This document shows positions 28,428-39,250 of a DNA stretch of 64,000 nt, in pieces. The notes beneath the pieces are model-generated. The model searched no databases. It was not told where the DNA came from and saw nothing but the letters and a program-made list of their open reading frames with translations. The DNA is from Bacillus gaemokensis (lineage in GTDB: Bacteria; Bacillota; Bacilli; Bacillales; Bacillaceae_G). The stretch covers positions 545,989 through 609,988 of the forward strand of contig NZ_LTAQ01000001.1 of the NCBI RefSeq assembly GCF_001590835.1, in the 5' to 3' direction. Made by a program: the position numbers and the translations under genes. The first letter of the stretch is position 1; every line of letters begins with the position of its first letter.

Positions 28428-29060
28428 TTATTCATTATTTACTAAATTCACAAACGCACGCGTAATATTCGTTTTTGTAATCCTGCCAATAACCTCTAAG
28501 CCTTGTTTCGTATCTTTTACTACTGGCACAGCATCAATCTGTCTTTCTATTAATTCCATCGCAATATCATATAGAGAGTCTTCTCTACGACACATCGCAA
28601 TATTCGGCATCCTTGTCATAATAATATTAACCGGAAGCGATGTTAAATCCTGCTTTCCTAAGCTCGCACGTAATAAATCCTTACGAGAAACGACCCCAAC
28701 TAAAAGCGTAGTTTGATCTACAACAAATAAAGTACCAACATCCTCTAAAAACATGGTGCAAATCGCATCATATACAGAAACGTTCTTATCAATTACGACT
28801 GGTCTAGATTGATAATCTTGTACTTTAATTTTTTTAACAGCTTCTGATAATAGCTGTCCTCCAGTTTTTCCTGTATAAAAATAACCGACGCGCGGACGCG
28901 CTTCTAAATAACCAGCCATCGTTAAGATCGCTAAGTCCGGTCTTAGCGTCGCACGTGTTAAACCTAACTGTGCAGCGATTGACTCTCCTGTAATAGGACC
29001 GTGATCTTTTACAATCTGAATGATATGTTCTTGCCGTTTATTCAGTTCTATGATAATCAC
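28428..29060 (-). CDS. ccpN: Gluconeogenesis repressor CcpN (HTH plus CBS domains)
   Basis: CcpN represses gluconeogenic genes (gapB, pckA in B. subtilis) under glycolytic conditions. An N-terminal HTH (about 1-65, ELNKRQEHIIQIV then GLTRATLRPDLAIL) is followed by two CBS domains (about 80-210) that bind nucleotides. The start is unclear: TTG (29069), GTG (29063) and GTG (29060) are in frame, but the SD-like AAGGTGGTGAT overlaps them. I list GTG 29060 because it aligns with the length of B. subtilis CcpN; see findings. Confidence 0.88.
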   Translation of the reverse strand: MIIIELNKRQEHIIQIVKDHGPITGESIAAQLGLTRATLRPDLAILTMAGYLEARPRVGYFYTGKTGGQLLSEAVKKIKVQDYQSRPVVIDKNVSVYDAICTMFLEDVGTLFVVDQTTLLVGVVSRKDLLRASLGKQDLTSLPVNIIMTRMPNIAMCRREDSLYDIAMELIERQIDAVPVVKDTKQGLEVIGRITKTNITRAFVNLVNNE

Positions 29061-29167
29061 CACCTTCAATGCAAAACGAAAAAAGTTATACTATCTTTTA
29101 AATATTATATACTAAATATGCTTTTCAAAAAAGAAAGTATGTAAAAAGGACCTGGATATGGTCCTCG

Positions 29168-29914
29168 TTATATTTGAAATTTATCAAGTTGTTCAAGAAA
29201 ACGCCTCGATTTTAAATAAATCCCACAATATTCATCATAATATGTATTTAATACTGTGCGCATTTGTCTCTTTGTTCCATCTTTCACAGACACATTACCA
29301 AGCCGAGTTAAATCAAAATGATAAAAAAGGCGTAATAATTTATGAACGGCCTCTCCCACCGGAATCCGGTACGGATCTTGCTCCGCATGACGTGAGCACA
29401 GAAAACCGCCTTCTCGAACAGAGAAGGCGACAAAGTCTGTTTCTTGGTGACAAATTGCACATGTATCAAAGTATGGATGCATCCCAAGTACTGGAAGCAT
29501 TTTCGTTTGATAAATTAACGCCAACACCTCAGGATCAACACCCTCACACATATAATGCAACGTTTCATATAACATTCCAAACAAATACGGATTATGTTTT
29601 TTATCTTCAGTTGCTTTATCAGTAAGTTCAACAATAAATGATGCATAAGCGGTTAAAAATATATCTTCACGAATTTCTTTCATAGATGAAATCATTTCAC
29701 CTTGTTGCAAAGTTCCGAGTCCAGACCCCATTTGAATTAGAAAGTGACCATGGGTCATAAGTTGCGAAATAGATGCTAACCTACTTTTTGGTTTTTTCGC
29801 TCCCCTTGCCATTGCACTCACTTTTCCAAGCTCACGAGAGAATATCGTAACAATTTTATTCGTTTCTCCGTAATCTGTTGTCCGGATGACAATCCCCTCA
29901 ACTTTTTGAAACAT
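29168..29914 (-). CDS. recO: DNA repair protein RecO
   Basis: RecO helps RecR load RecA on SSB-coated DNA. The 248-residue protein has an N-terminal OB fold ([19 protein letters not shown]) and a helical C-terminal part. The zinc-type cluster [10 protein letters not shown]...GFLCSRH has three cysteines and a histidine. The ATG at 29914 is chosen over upstream in-frame starts because GGTGA lies near it and the length matches Bacillus RecO. It follows yqzL by 33 bases in the era operon. Confidence 0.93.
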   Translation of the reverse strand: MFQKVEGIVIRTTDYGETNKIVTIFSRELGKVSAMARGAKKPKSRLASISQLMTHGHFLIQMGSGLGTLQQGEMISSMKEIREDIFLTAYASFIVELTDKATEDKKHNPYLFGMLYETLHYMCEGVDPEVLALIYQTKMLPVLGMHPYFDTCAICHQETDFVAFSVREGGFLCSRHAEQDPYRIPVGEAVHKLLRLFYHFDLTRLGNVSVKDGTKRQMRTVLNTYYDEYCGIYLKSRRFLEQLDKFQI

Positions 29915-29947
29915 GTTCGTCACCATCCAAGGTTTGAACAAAACGGG

Positions 29948-30091
29948 TCAAGAAATTGGAGAATCTAGATGCGCTAGCTCCTCTTCATGTTGATCCATCT
30001 CATCGGTTACGTCTTTTTCCATTTCCTTCAAAAGCAAATACGTTTCAATGCTTCCTGTCTTGGAGAAAAACTTCCAGGTAAAATCTAGCAT
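29948..30091 (-). CDS. yqzL: Small YqzL-family protein
   Basis: A 47-residue frame between era and recO begins MLDFTWKFFSKTGSIETYLL and ends in an acidic tail (EEELAHLDSPIS). GAAAGGTGG lies seven bases before the ATG. B. subtilis has the 47-residue YqzL with the same beginning at the same position. Function is unknown. It is short enough to be missed by length cut-offs but clearly a gene. Confidence 0.85.
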   Translation of the reverse strand: MLDFTWKFFSKTGSIETYLLLKEMEKDVTDEMDQHEEELAHLDSPIS

Positions 30092-30213
30092 AAAGAATCC
30101 ACCTTTCTCAATAAGCGTAGCATATAAACCAATTTCTTTTGTTGTTATTAAAATGACCCATTTTGTCCATTTTCATGTGAGAAAAATTTTCCCTAATTTA
30201 TACAACCCTTAAA

Positions 30214-31563
<1,350 letters not shown>

Positions 31564-31583
31564 TAACGGCACTTTAAGCGCCT

Positions 31584-31606
31584 CCAAAGCATGATAAATG
31601 CTTTGG
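31584..31606. other. Intergenic hairpin between dgkA and cdd
   Basis: CCAAAGCAT (31584-31592) and ATGCTTTGG (31598-31606) form a perfect 9-bp stem with no T-run on either side, seven bases past the dgkA stop. Probably a processing or stability element, or part of the nearby repeat. Confidence 0.5.
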
Positions 31607-31613
31607 AATGCAA

Positions 31614-31967
31614 CTATACCATATAAGGTAGAAAGATAATAGCACCAATTATGACCGCTATAACAGTAAATAATAACACCGCACCAGCAGCAACATCCTT
31701 GGCAATTTTCGCAAATGGTTGAAATTCTACCGTAACTAGATCAACTGTTTTTTCAATAGCTGTATTCACCATTTCTAAACTTATCACAATCCCAATGGTA
31801 AGGAATAGTATAAGCCACTCCATTGTTGTAACATGGAAATAAAGGCCGCAGCATATAACAATAACTGCGGCCAAAAAATGAATTTTCATATTTCGTTCAT
31901 GACGAAGACAAAAGTATATACCAGCTATAGCATATCCAAAACTGTGTATAAGTTTTCCCTTTTTCAT
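31614..31967 (-). CDS. dgkA: Diacylglycerol kinase family protein DgkA (undecaprenol kinase)
   Basis: In Bacillus this small integral membrane kinase phosphorylates undecaprenol, recycling the wall lipid carrier. The 117-residue protein has three membrane segments and the catalytic motif [12 protein letters not shown] (about 66-77), with ARNMKIH-like residues near the first loop ([10 protein letters not shown]). Its start overlaps the ybeY stop by four bases. The substrate assignment follows B. subtilis DgkA. Confidence 0.92.
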   Translation of the reverse strand: MKKGKLIHSFGYAIAGIYFCLRHERNMKIHFLAAVIVICCGLYFHVTTMEWLILFLTIGIVISLEMVNTAIEKTVDLVTVEFQPFAKIAKDVAAGAVLLFTVIAVIIGAIIFLPYMV

Positions 31968-32434
31968 CTACCTAATCCAAACGCCTCTAAAATTTCCTTT
32001 TGCTTACCAAACATTTCTTTCTCATCTTCCTCCGTCATGTGGTCATAACCAAGTAAATGCAAGAACCCGTGCAACGCTAAAAATCCTAGTTCACGATCAA
32101 AAGAATGCCCATATTCTTCAGCTTGTTCCTTCGTTCTTGGGATAGAAATAATAAGATCCCCTAGCATACGCGGCATTTCTGCTCCAACGATCTCCATTTC
32201 TCCTTCTCCCATATCTTCCATCGCAAAAGAGATAACATCTGTCGGCTGATCTTTATCACGATACTCACGATTGATTTCTTGAATTCGTTCATTATTAACA
32301 AAAGTAACCGAAAGCTCCGTTCCATCTTCTACGCTTTCCATTTGCGCAGCTTGCTCTAGCAACTCTTGAATCATATTCATATATTCTTCTTGCACTTCTT
32401 CTGTTTCATCGAAAAAATCAATTAATAAACTCAT
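31964..32434 (-). CDS. ybeY: Endoribonuclease YbeY (rRNA maturation factor)
   Basis: YbeY is a zinc-dependent RNase involved in 16S rRNA 3' maturation and ribosome quality control. The 156-residue protein has the HGxLHLxGYDH site with H122, H126 and H132, and the conserved [15 protein letters not shown] segment. An acidic N-terminal stretch precedes it. Its start overlaps the pgpH stop by four bases. Located next to era, a functional partner in 30S biogenesis. Confidence 0.95.
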   Translation of the reverse strand: MSLLIDFFDETEEVQEEYMNMIQELLEQAAQMESVEDGTELSVTFVNNERIQEINREYRDKDQPTDVISFAMEDMGEGEMEIVGAEMPRMLGDLIISIPRTKEQAEEYGHSFDRELGFLALHGFLHLLGYDHMTEEDEKEMFGKQKEILEAFGLGR

Positions 32435-34575
32435 TCTTTCCCCTTTTCCTCCGGTGCTTCCGGATATTTAATACGAGAGTGGAAAATACCATTTAATGTT
32501 TCACATAATGTTTTTCCAACAATTTGTAATTCTTTAAACGTCAAGTTACACTCACTAAATTGACCATCCTGCAAACGATCTTTAATAATACTTCGCACTA
32601 AATTATTAATTTGCTCTGGTGTTGGATGATTCATGGAGCGCACAGCCGCTTCTACACTATCTGCAATTCCGACAATCGCTGATTCTTTAGATGTCGCTTT
32701 TGTTCCTGGATAACGGAACATTTCTTCTGTATATTTCTCTTTGTCTTCTTTAATTGCTTTATAGTAAAAATATTTCAGTAATGTCGTACCATGGTGTTGT
32801 CCAGCAATATCAATAATCTCTTGCGGAATATGATGTTCTTCTAACATTTTTACTCCGTTTGTTACGTGAGCAATAATAATATCTCGACTCGTTTCAGGAT
32901 CTAAACGGTCATGTGGATTTTCAATACCCATTTGATTTTCAATAAAGAAATGGGGTTGCAATGTTTTCCCAATATCATGATAATACGCCCCCACGCGTGC
33001 TAATACACCATTTGCTCCAACAGCCTCACACGCCGCTTCAGAAAGATTTGCAACCATAACACTATGATGATACGTTCCTGGCGCTTCTAATAAAATTTTA
33101 CGAAGGAGCGGATGATTCGGACTTGAAAGCTCCATAAGCTTCATACTCGATACAATTCCAAGACCACTTTCTAAATACGGTAAAATCCCCATAGCCAAAA
33201 CAGACGAGATAATACCCGAAGCAGCGGCCATTAATAATTGCGTACCTATTTCAAGAGGTGAGAAATTACCGTTACGCAGGAGTAACAGTGCAGCTAATAC
33301 AACTACATTTAAAACAGAAACAAGTATACCTGCCTGCAAAATCATTGTGCGTCGATTTTTTTCTTTCAGAAAGATACTAACCGATAACGAGCTTAGTAAA
33401 ACATAAATACCAACACTATAATTGAGCGTACTCGTTACCCCTTCATTAAACAGGATACTCCCACATACAGAGAAAATCATGCTTGTCAGAAAAACAAATC
33501 GCTCACCAATCATTAATTTTACCAATATTGTTCCCATCGCAACAGGAACAACATACGCGATACCCGCATAGTCCAACTTTTGAAATAAACTAATGATTTT
33601 CATCAAAACAACTGTAATAGCTAAAATTGTTGTATAAGCCAAAATATATGGTTTTTCTTCTCTTTTTAATTTCAAAAACAATTCAAATTGTTTATGCATA
33701 AAGAATAACAGTACACTAATAACAATTGCCAAACCTACAAATGGTTGGAATGCATTACTTTGTTCAAGAAGTCCAACTAACTTCAATTGCTCGTATACCT
33801 CTCTAGTGATCGTATCGCCTTCTTTTACAAGAATTTGACCTTGTAATATGTAAACAGGTGCAATTGCGTCTTCTGCCAATCTTTTTCGATCTTTTGTAGA
33901 CGTTGGATCATAGAAATAGTTTGCTGTAATTGCGTATTTCCCAAGCACATTAAGCGCTTCTTTTAAATCGCTATTCACATTAATGTTTTTTATTTCATTT
34001 ACAAAGCGATCTCTCGCATCGTTTTCTTCATTCATTTTAATATGTTCGCTCATTATATTATTAATAGCTGTTACTACTGGGTCTTTTGCTCCTGCTAGTT
34101 GATCTGGTTCAGCATTTATAAATTGTAACAATACAGCGTCAGACAAACTTTTTGTTAAATCAGTAGGCAATTTCTTTTTTAACTTTTCCAATCGATCCGC
34201 TGGAGACACCTTTTTCTGTTCATCAGGACCAGCAGCTTTTATCTGGTCATCCACTTCTTTTATCGCATCAAAAACCGAATTTACAATATCAACTTTATTT
34301 TGCTTATAATCACTTCGATATGTATATTGATCCTCAATCTTTTGAGCAGCTTCTCTCTTCTTTTTATCCGTTGTTACTTTGTCTTCAATTTTGATAGGAG
34401 AGTGGATTGTTTGCTTAGAAATAGAGAGCATTTTAACATCTAGTTGCTCTGGTTTCACATTGTTCATCAGCGCAAAGAACAACACAGCTCCTAATAAAAT
34501 GTAAGAAATCCAGCTTAGTTTTTTCGAATGTTGCATATTACGAAACCACTTAGAAACTTCTTGAGACTTTGACAT
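32431..34575 (-). CDS. pgpH: Cyclic-di-AMP phosphodiesterase PgpH (7TM-HD)
   Basis: PgpH hydrolyses the second messenger c-di-AMP to pApA. The 714-residue protein has one N-terminal membrane segment, an external 7TMR-HDED sensor domain (about 55-260), seven membrane segments (about 270-475) and a cytoplasmic HD domain. Metal ligands of the HD domain are visible in [14 protein letters not shown] and YYHDIGK, with GQHHG further on. It is the yqfF ortholog, between phoH and ybeY. Confidence 0.93.
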   Translation of the reverse strand: MSKSQEVSKWFRNMQHSKKLSWISYILLGAVLFFALMNNVKPEQLDVKMLSISKQTIHSPIKIEDKVTTDKKKREAAQKIEDQYTYRSDYKQNKVDIVNSVFDAIKEVDDQIKAAGPDEQKKVSPADRLEKLKKKLPTDLTKSLSDAVLLQFINAEPDQLAGAKDPVVTAINNIMSEHIKMNEENDARDRFVNEIKNINVNSDLKEALNVLGKYAITANYFYDPTSTKDRKRLAEDAIAPVYILQGQILVKEGDTITREVYEQLKLVGLLEQSNAFQPFVGLAIVISVLLFFMHKQFELFLKLKREEKPYILAYTTILAITVVLMKIISLFQKLDYAGIAYVVPVAMGTILVKLMIGERFVFLTSMIFSVCGSILFNEGVTSTLNYSVGIYVLLSSLSVSIFLKEKNRRTMILQAGILVSVLNVVVLAALLLLRNGNFSPLEIGTQLLMAAASGIISSVLAMGILPYLESGLGIVSSMKLMELSSPNHPLLRKILLEAPGTYHHSVMVANLSEAACEAVGANGVLARVGAYYHDIGKTLQPHFFIENQMGIENPHDRLDPETSRDIIIAHVTNGVKMLEEHHIPQEIIDIAGQHHGTTLLKYFYYKAIKEDKEKYTEEMFRYPGTKATSKESAIVGIADSVEAAVRSMNHPTPEQINNLVRSIIKDRLQDGQFSECNLTFKELQIVGKTLCETLNGIFHSRIKYPEAPEEKGKE

Positions 34576-34823
34576 GATTGAAATACCTTCTCCTCTCCAG
34601 ACATAAAGTGAAATTTGGGTTAACAGGGATACTTTCCCCTCCCCAATTGGACCTTGTCAGTTACAATTTCTACCTAATTCTTTCGGCCTCTACATCTCAC
34701 TGTCTGTTCATGCTTCTTAAATTTACTTGTCTATTCTTTAATGATAGTAAAAAACAAATGATTCGCCAACCCCGTCTTTTCTTATCCCTATCACATAAAA
34801 AGAAATGACCCTGACAAATAGGA

Positions 34824-35783
34824 TCATTCCATTTTATCATATGCCTCAATAATCCGCTGTACGAGCGGATGCCTTACAACATCTGATTGTTCTAATTTAA
34901 CAAACGAAAGGCCCGATACACCAGATAGAACGTTCACTGCAATTGAAAGCCCCGACTTAACACCCTTTGGCAAATCAACCTGCGATGGATCGCCAGTAAC
35001 GACCATTTTCGAACTAAAACCTAAGCGAGTTAAAAACATTTTTATTTGTGCACCAGTCGTATTTTGCGCTTCATCTAAAATGACGAACGCATCATCAAGC
35101 GTACGTCCTCTCATATAAGCAAGAGGTGCAATTTCGATCGTCCCTCTTTCCATCATACGTTGTGTATATTCTTGTCCAAGAATATCGTGAAGCGCATCAT
35201 ACAAAGGACGTAAATAAGGATCTACTTTTTCTTTTAAATCACCTGGTAAAAAACCTAAGCTTTCTCCTGCCTCTACAGCTGGTCTTGTTAAAATAATTTT
35301 TTTCACATATCCTTGTTTTAAGGCTCGCACAGCCATTACTACGGCTAAATACGTCTTCCCTGTACCAGCAGGACCTATTCCAAATACAACATCATTCTTC
35401 TTCATCGCATGAATGTACTGCCTTTGCCCCATCGTCTTCACACGAATTGATTTACCTTTTGCTGTTTTAAAGATTTCCTCTTCATATAACTCCTCAAAAT
35501 GAGCAATTTTTCCTTGGCGCCCAAGTTGAATTGCATATGCAACATCTCGTTCAGAGATTGATACACCTTTACGAATAACAGCAAGTAATTGCTGTAATAT
35601 TTTCTCAACAAGTATCACCGCTTCATCTGTTCCTGATACACGAACAGATTCACCCCGGGTTACAATAGATACAGCCAGTTCTCGTTCAATTACTTTTAAA
35701 TGAGCATCATTTACTCCAAATAGAGCAATTGCTTCGTTATGATTTTCTACTTGCTGGTTCATTTCTACTAATTGTTCTGCCAT
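34824..35783 (-). CDS. phoH: PhoH-family ATPase (PhoL)
   Basis: The 319-residue protein has an N-terminal KH-like part (about 15-80) and a PhoH ATPase domain. Walker A GPAGTGKT is at 137-144 and Walker B FVILDEAQN near 235, with FLTRLGFSSKMVVTGDPSQVDLP following. PhoH proteins are RNA-associated ATPases; their linkage to ybeY suggests an RNA-processing role. Despite the name there is no evidence here for phosphate control. It starts three bases after the yqfD stop. Confidence 0.92.
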   Translation of the reverse strand: MAEQLVEMNQQVENHNEAIALFGVNDAHLKVIERELAVSIVTRGESVRVSGTDEAVILVEKILQQLLAVIRKGVSISERDVAYAIQLGRQGKIAHFEELYEEEIFKTAKGKSIRVKTMGQRQYIHAMKKNDVVFGIGPAGTGKTYLAVVMAVRALKQGYVKKIILTRPAVEAGESLGFLPGDLKEKVDPYLRPLYDALHDILGQEYTQRMMERGTIEIAPLAYMRGRTLDDAFVILDEAQNTTGAQIKMFLTRLGFSSKMVVTGDPSQVDLPKGVKSGLSIAVNVLSGVSGLSFVKLEQSDVVRHPLVQRIIEAYDKME

Positions 35784-35786
35784 TAC

Positions 35787-36986
35787 TCAGTCTCCTTGAA
35801 TATCGGATTCAGATATCGGTTGTGGCTCTGCAATATTTTCAATCACTGTATAATGTAAAATTACTCTTAGCTGATCTGCCTCAACCTCTTTACGCAAAAT
35901 CTTATCACTTACAATCATAGCATGTTCATCCAATTTTTTCTTTAGTTCTTTTTCCGCCATGTCTTTTGCAACATTCATTGCCTGCTTTTCCGTATACTCA
36001 CGGTTCGCTTCTTCCTCTTCACGTACGATCTCTTTTTCGTAAGAAACAGGTAATGTAAAGCCAAATAATTTCACATCGTGCTTTACATGTTCAGTACGTG
36101 ATCGTTTATACTTATCATGCTGAAATCCCCATATTTTTATTTTAATACTTCCAAACCTGATATACTGTTCATTATATGAATTTCCTGTATACACTTGAAA
36201 TGTTGTCTTCAAAGGAACTGCCACTTCCGATTTATACCACGTTTCCCCATATACAATCCCTTTTGCGGAAACAACCGTTGGATTTTCCTCGTTTCCAAAT
36301 ACCCCCGATACAAGAAGTTGTCCTTTTTCCACATAATCATTTTTCATAACAACCGGTTTCCCTGTTTCTACAAACGTCTTTGTAATAATTGCCTCTTTTT
36401 TTGCAATTAAATTTTGTGGTTTTTGTTCTTTTTCCTTCTTCGGTTCATTCTTTTCAACAATTTTAAAACGATACGTCGTCCCCTTTATTTCTAGACCTGC
36501 CCACGTAATGGCATTAATATTGTCCGTCAAGTGACGTTGAACATCTTCTACATTCGGCATCTGAAATTGTAATCTACCTTTTTTAATACCCATTTTGTCC
36601 AATTCTTTCATCAGTATATATTCTGTTTCTGGTTTCGCACCTGTAATTTCAATTTTCCAAACCATATTTGACAGCGCAATCATACCGAAAAAAAAGATAA
36701 GAAAACCGACTAAAAAACCACTATTCTTAAGAATACGTTTATTCCAAAACGGAAAACCGTAGCGACCGATAAAATATAATTTACATTCGTTTTTTCGATA
36801 GATTGGTTTCAACCGCTTCACATCACGAAGTAACATACAAAAGACCAATGTGTCCTCCGTAATTTTCTTCACATCCCATACAAGTAAATTTCTACGGACA
36901 CACTCATTTATAAAACGCTCCACTCCTCTGCCTTCAATTCGAACCTTTACATAACCAAGCCACTTTGTAAACCATTGATTTTTCAT
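35787..36986 (-). CDS. yqfD: Sporulation protein YqfD
   Basis: The 399-residue protein has a cytoplasmic N-terminal part (about 1-85), one membrane segment (about 90-112) and a large external domain (MVWKIEITGAKPETEYILMKEL) ending in a charged helical region. This is the YqfD/spore IV family. In B. subtilis it is a sigma-E gene needed for efficient sporulation; the biochemical role is unknown. It follows yqfC by 119 bases and leads into phoH. Confidence 0.9.
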   Translation of the reverse strand: MKNQWFTKWLGYVKVRIEGRGVERFINECVRRNLLVWDVKKITEDTLVFCMLLRDVKRLKPIYRKNECKLYFIGRYGFPFWNKRILKNSGFLVGFLIFFFGMIALSNMVWKIEITGAKPETEYILMKELDKMGIKKGRLQFQMPNVEDVQRHLTDNINAITWAGLEIKGTTYRFKIVEKNEPKKEKEQKPQNLIAKKEAIITKTFVETGKPVVMKNDYVEKGQLLVSGVFGNEENPTVVSAKGIVYGETWYKSEVAVPLKTTFQVYTGNSYNEQYIRFGSIKIKIWGFQHDKYKRSRTEHVKHDVKLFGFTLPVSYEKEIVREEEEANREYTEKQAMNVAKDMAEKELKKKLDEHAMIVSDKILRKEVEADQLRVILHYTVIENIAEPQPISESDIQGD

Positions 36987-37105
36987 CGTTCGCCTCCACT
37001 ACCTTTCTCAAAAGCATCGATGTTTACGATTCATCAGCTTCTACATTCCGCACAGCTCGTACGTAATGAAACAAGAAGAAAAACTTCACTTATGGAAGTT
37101 TCGCT

Positions 37106-37399
37106 TTACCCTTCTTTTTTATCGTTCTCTAAAAATGTCACTTGTTCAATTATCCCCTCAAGCAACAGCTCTTCAGGAAGAATTGTTTTAATGACAAACG
37201 ATTTCCCTTTAATTAACAATTGGCCTTGTTTAAGTAGTAATCGTACTTCTTTATCACTAAACACTAATAACCCTTGATGATTTTCTATGTAAATATGCAC
37301 TTGCCCAACAAGAGTAATCCGAGGCAGATCCATTAGTACATCCACTGGTAGGTCTATTTGCTTCGTTAGCCAATTTTTCATTTGTACTAATTTCTTCAT
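37106..37399 (-). CDS. yqfC: Sporulation protein YqfC
   Basis: From the ATG at 37399 the protein has 97 residues and fits the YqfC/YabP family (DLPRITLVGQVHIYIENHQGLLVF), which is often paired with YqfD. GAGGGGGG lies eight bases upstream. An upstream in-frame start at 37489 would run through the predicted promoter, so I reject it. A sigma-E-type promoter (37424-37451) sits just ahead, fitting mother-cell expression. Confidence 0.88.
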   Translation of the reverse strand: MKKLVQMKNWLTKQIDLPVDVLMDLPRITLVGQVHIYIENHQGLLVFSDKEVRLLLKQGQLLIKGKSFVIKTILPEELLLEGIIEQVTFLENDKKEG

Positions 37400-37423
37400 C
37401 TCCAAGACCCCCCTCTCATCCCA

Positions 37424-37451
37424 TATGTATGAAAAAAGAGCTTGTAATATC
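37424..37451 (-). promoter_or_regulatory. Candidate sigma-E promoter of yqfC-yqfD
   Basis: On the minus strand GATATT (37446-37451) and CATACATA (37424-37431) are 14 bases apart. They match the sigma-E consensus ATATT and CATACANT except the last base. The start site would be about 18 bases before the yqfC ATG. Confidence 0.7.
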
Positions 37452-37470
37452 ACGTCCAAACAGAAAAAAA

Positions 37471-37513
37471 GCATAAAAAAACGTCTCATTTCTCATGAGA
37501 CGTTTTTTTATGC
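37471..37513. terminator. Terminator of rpsU-yqeY
   Basis: An 18-bp perfect stem (37471-37488 with 37496-37513) includes a seven-T run on each strand. It overlaps the yqeY stop codon and isolates yqfC from read-through. Confidence 0.9.
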
Positions 37514-37951
37514 TAATAGCTGGGCAACCAGCTTATTCACTAGTGAGCCTTCTGCTTTACCTTTTACTTTCGGCATAACAGCAGTCATCACTTTACCCAT
37601 ATCCGCTTTAGAAACAGCACCAACTTCAGAAATAACTTGCTTAATTACGTTCGCTAGCTCTTCCTCCGTTAATTGCTCTGGCAAATACGTGTATAAAATC
37701 TGAATTTCACTTTGCAGTTTATCAACAAGGTCATCACGACCCGCTTTTTTAAATTCAAGGAGGGAGTCCTTATGCTGTTTTACTTCACGAGTTAAAACTG
37801 TTAATTCCTCTTCTTCTGTAAGAGTTCGTTGCAGCTTAATACCTTCATTTTGTAAAGCAGCCTTAACCATACGAATAACGGTTAATTTTTCTTTTTGTTT
37901 ACTCTTCATCGCTTGTTTCATATCATCGTTTAAACGACCGAGAAGACTCAT
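37508..37951 (-). CDS. yqeY: GatB/YqeY domain protein
   Basis: The 147-residue protein is a stand-alone YqeY domain, homologous to the C-terminal tail of GatB that grips tRNA in the amidotransferase. The pattern [21 protein letters not shown] and the ending [15 protein letters not shown] are typical. Its own function is unknown. It is 15 bases after rpsU, a pair conserved across Firmicutes. Confidence 0.92.
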   Translation of the reverse strand: MSLLGRLNDDMKQAMKSKQKEKLTVIRMVKAALQNEGIKLQRTLTEEEELTVLTREVKQHKDSLLEFKKAGRDDLVDKLQSEIQILYTYLPEQLTEEELANVIKQVISEVGAVSKADMGKVMTAVMPKVKGKAEGSLVNKLVAQLLA

Positions 37952-37966
37952 AACTTACACCCTCTC

Positions 37967-38140
37967 TTAGAACTTACGCTTTCTTGCCGCTTCAGATTTC
38001 TTCTTACGTTTTACACTTGGTTTTTCATAAAACTCGCGCTTTCTTGCTTCAGCAAGTGTACCAGTTTTAGAAACCGATCTTTTAAAACGGCGAAGTGCAT
38101 CCTCCAAAGACTCGTTTTTACGAACGACTGTTTTTGACAT
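37967..38140 (-). CDS. rpsU: 30S ribosomal protein S21
   Basis: The 57-residue basic protein [19 protein letters not shown] with tail [14 protein letters not shown] is S21, a late-binding protein of the small subunit near the anti-SD region. The ATG at 38140 has the ribosome site GGAGGGAGGG; upstream in-frame starts only extend into it. Promoter at 38225-38254. Confidence 0.97.
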
Positions 38141-38224
38141 TCTCTTTCCCTCCCTCCGAAACATCACACTTACATACTAACTTCAGCATGCAAAAAGAAA
38201 CACTTCTTCAGCATGTCTTTTACG

Positions 38225-38254
38225 ATTATAATACATTTTATCACTTCAGGTCAA
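38225..38254 (-). promoter_or_regulatory. rpsU promoter
   Basis: On the minus strand TTGACC (38249-38254) and TATAAT (38225-38230) are 18 bases apart, about 85 bases ahead of rpsU. The leader contains the decamer CTTCAGCATG twice on the plus strand. Confidence 0.7.
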
Positions 38255-38272
38255 CTATTTGACAGAATAAAA

Positions 38273-38290
38273 GAAGAGCAGAGGCTCTTC
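38273..38290. terminator. Terminator downstream of deoC
   Basis: GAAGAGC (38273-38279) pairs with GCTCTTC (38284-38290) around AGAG. T-rich sequence follows on both strands. It lies 150 bases past the deoC stop and just ahead of the rpsU promoter. Confidence 0.65.
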
Positions 38291-38440
38291 CTTTTTTTCA
38301 AACCCTATTAAAATCGCGGATTACAACTGATAATTTTTACCTTTTAAGCACATTGTTTTATCTAATTCTAGTTGTTTTCGCTTTTAAATTATCCAACTAC
38401 AGTGCCCTCCAATTCTGAACGAGCGGCTTCCACTTTTATA

Positions 38441-39106
38441 TTAATAATCAGTTGTTGCTGTTTTCCCGCTCACTAGCGCAACGCCAGCACTTGTACCAAT
38501 GCGCGTCGCTCCCGCTTCTACCATCGCATCCATATCTTGTCCGTTACGTACACCACCAGAAGCTTTCACACCAATTTTTGGTCCAACTGTTTTTCTCATT
38601 AATGTTACATCCTCCACTGTTGCTCCACCTGTCGAGAAGCCAGTTGATGTTTTCACAAAATCTACACCTGCTTTTACAGATAGTTCACAAGCACGAACTT
38701 TTTCTTCTTCTGTTAATAGGCATGTTTCAATAATAATTTTGACAAGTGCTTTTCCTTTCGCAGCTTCTACAACTGCACGAACGTCACGCTCTACTAACTC
38801 ATCATTTTTATCTTTTAATGCACCAATGTTAATTACCATATCAACTTCTGTTGCACCTTTTGCAATTGCATCTTTTGTTTCAAATGCTTTTGTCTCTGGT
38901 GTATTCGCTCCGAGCGGGAAACCAATTACTGTACAAACTTTTACATCCGTACCTTTTAATAATTCAGCCGCCGTTTCAATCCAAGTAGGGTTTACACATA
39001 CAGACGCGAAATCATGTTTCTTTGCCTCTTCACATAATGTAACAATTGCTGTTTTTTTTGTATCTGGTTTTAATAGTGTGTGGTCAATTAATTTTGCATA
39101 GTTCAT
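38441..39106 (-). CDS. deoC: Deoxyribose-phosphate aldolase DeoC
   Basis: DeoC splits 2-deoxyribose 5-phosphate to glyceraldehyde 3-phosphate and acetaldehyde in nucleoside breakdown. The 221-residue TIM barrel has DHTLLKPD at the start, [11 protein letters not shown], the Schiff-base lysine in DFVKTSTGF and the second lysine in [17 protein letters not shown] precedes the ATG. It stands alone between rpsU and mtaB; B. subtilis has no deoC here, so it was inserted or relocated in this lineage. Confidence 0.95.
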   Translation of the reverse strand: MNYAKLIDHTLLKPDTKKTAIVTLCEEAKKHDFASVCVNPTWIETAAELLKGTDVKVCTVIGFPLGANTPETKAFETKDAIAKGATEVDMVINIGALKDKNDELVERDVRAVVEAAKGKALVKIIIETCLLTEEEKVRACELSVKAGVDFVKTSTGFSTGGATVEDVTLMRKTVGPKIGVKASGGVRNGQDMDAMVEAGATRIGTSAGVALVSGKTATTDY

Positions 39107-39134
39107 TTTTCATATGCCCCTTCCTTCACTAAGC

Positions 39135-39167
39135 GGTTGTCTGACAACCATAACGGTTAGCATTATA
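39135..39167 (-). promoter_or_regulatory. deoC promoter with palindromic operator
   Basis: TGCTATAAT on the minus strand is an extended -10 (hexamer 39162-39167); no good -35 is seen. Just downstream, 39135-39149 is a perfect 7-1-7 palindrome GGTTGTC-N-GACAACC, at about +6 to +20. It does not resemble the DeoR operator of B. subtilis as I know it. The repressor is unknown. Confidence 0.6.
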
Positions 39168-39210
39168 GCATGAAATATTACAACTTCATATCTTAACTTC
39201 TCCACCAAAG

Positions 39211-39246
39211 AAAAAAGCATGCAAACCCTTTTCGTTTACATGCTTT
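39211..39246 (-). terminator. Terminator after mtaB
   Basis: AAAGCATGCAAAC (39214-39226) pairs with 39234-39246; the one mismatch is a wobble in minus-strand RNA. A T-run follows. This ends the long hrcA-to-mtaB operon. Confidence 0.75.
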
Positions 39247-39250
39247 CTCC

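Noticed and set aside
29158-29625. 155-codon plus-strand frame opposite recO
   Set aside because: Lies wholly over RecO coding sequence with no family resemblance or ribosome site.
38181-38220. CTTCAGCATG twice in the rpsU leader
   Set aside because: A ten-base direct repeat in AT-rich sequence is weak; no known site matches.
38399-38440. Short protein-like minus-strand stretch (KVEAARSELEGTVVG then stop) just after deoC, in another frame
   Set aside because: Looks like a possible remnant, but DeoC is complete at its normal C-terminus and 15 codons can be chance.
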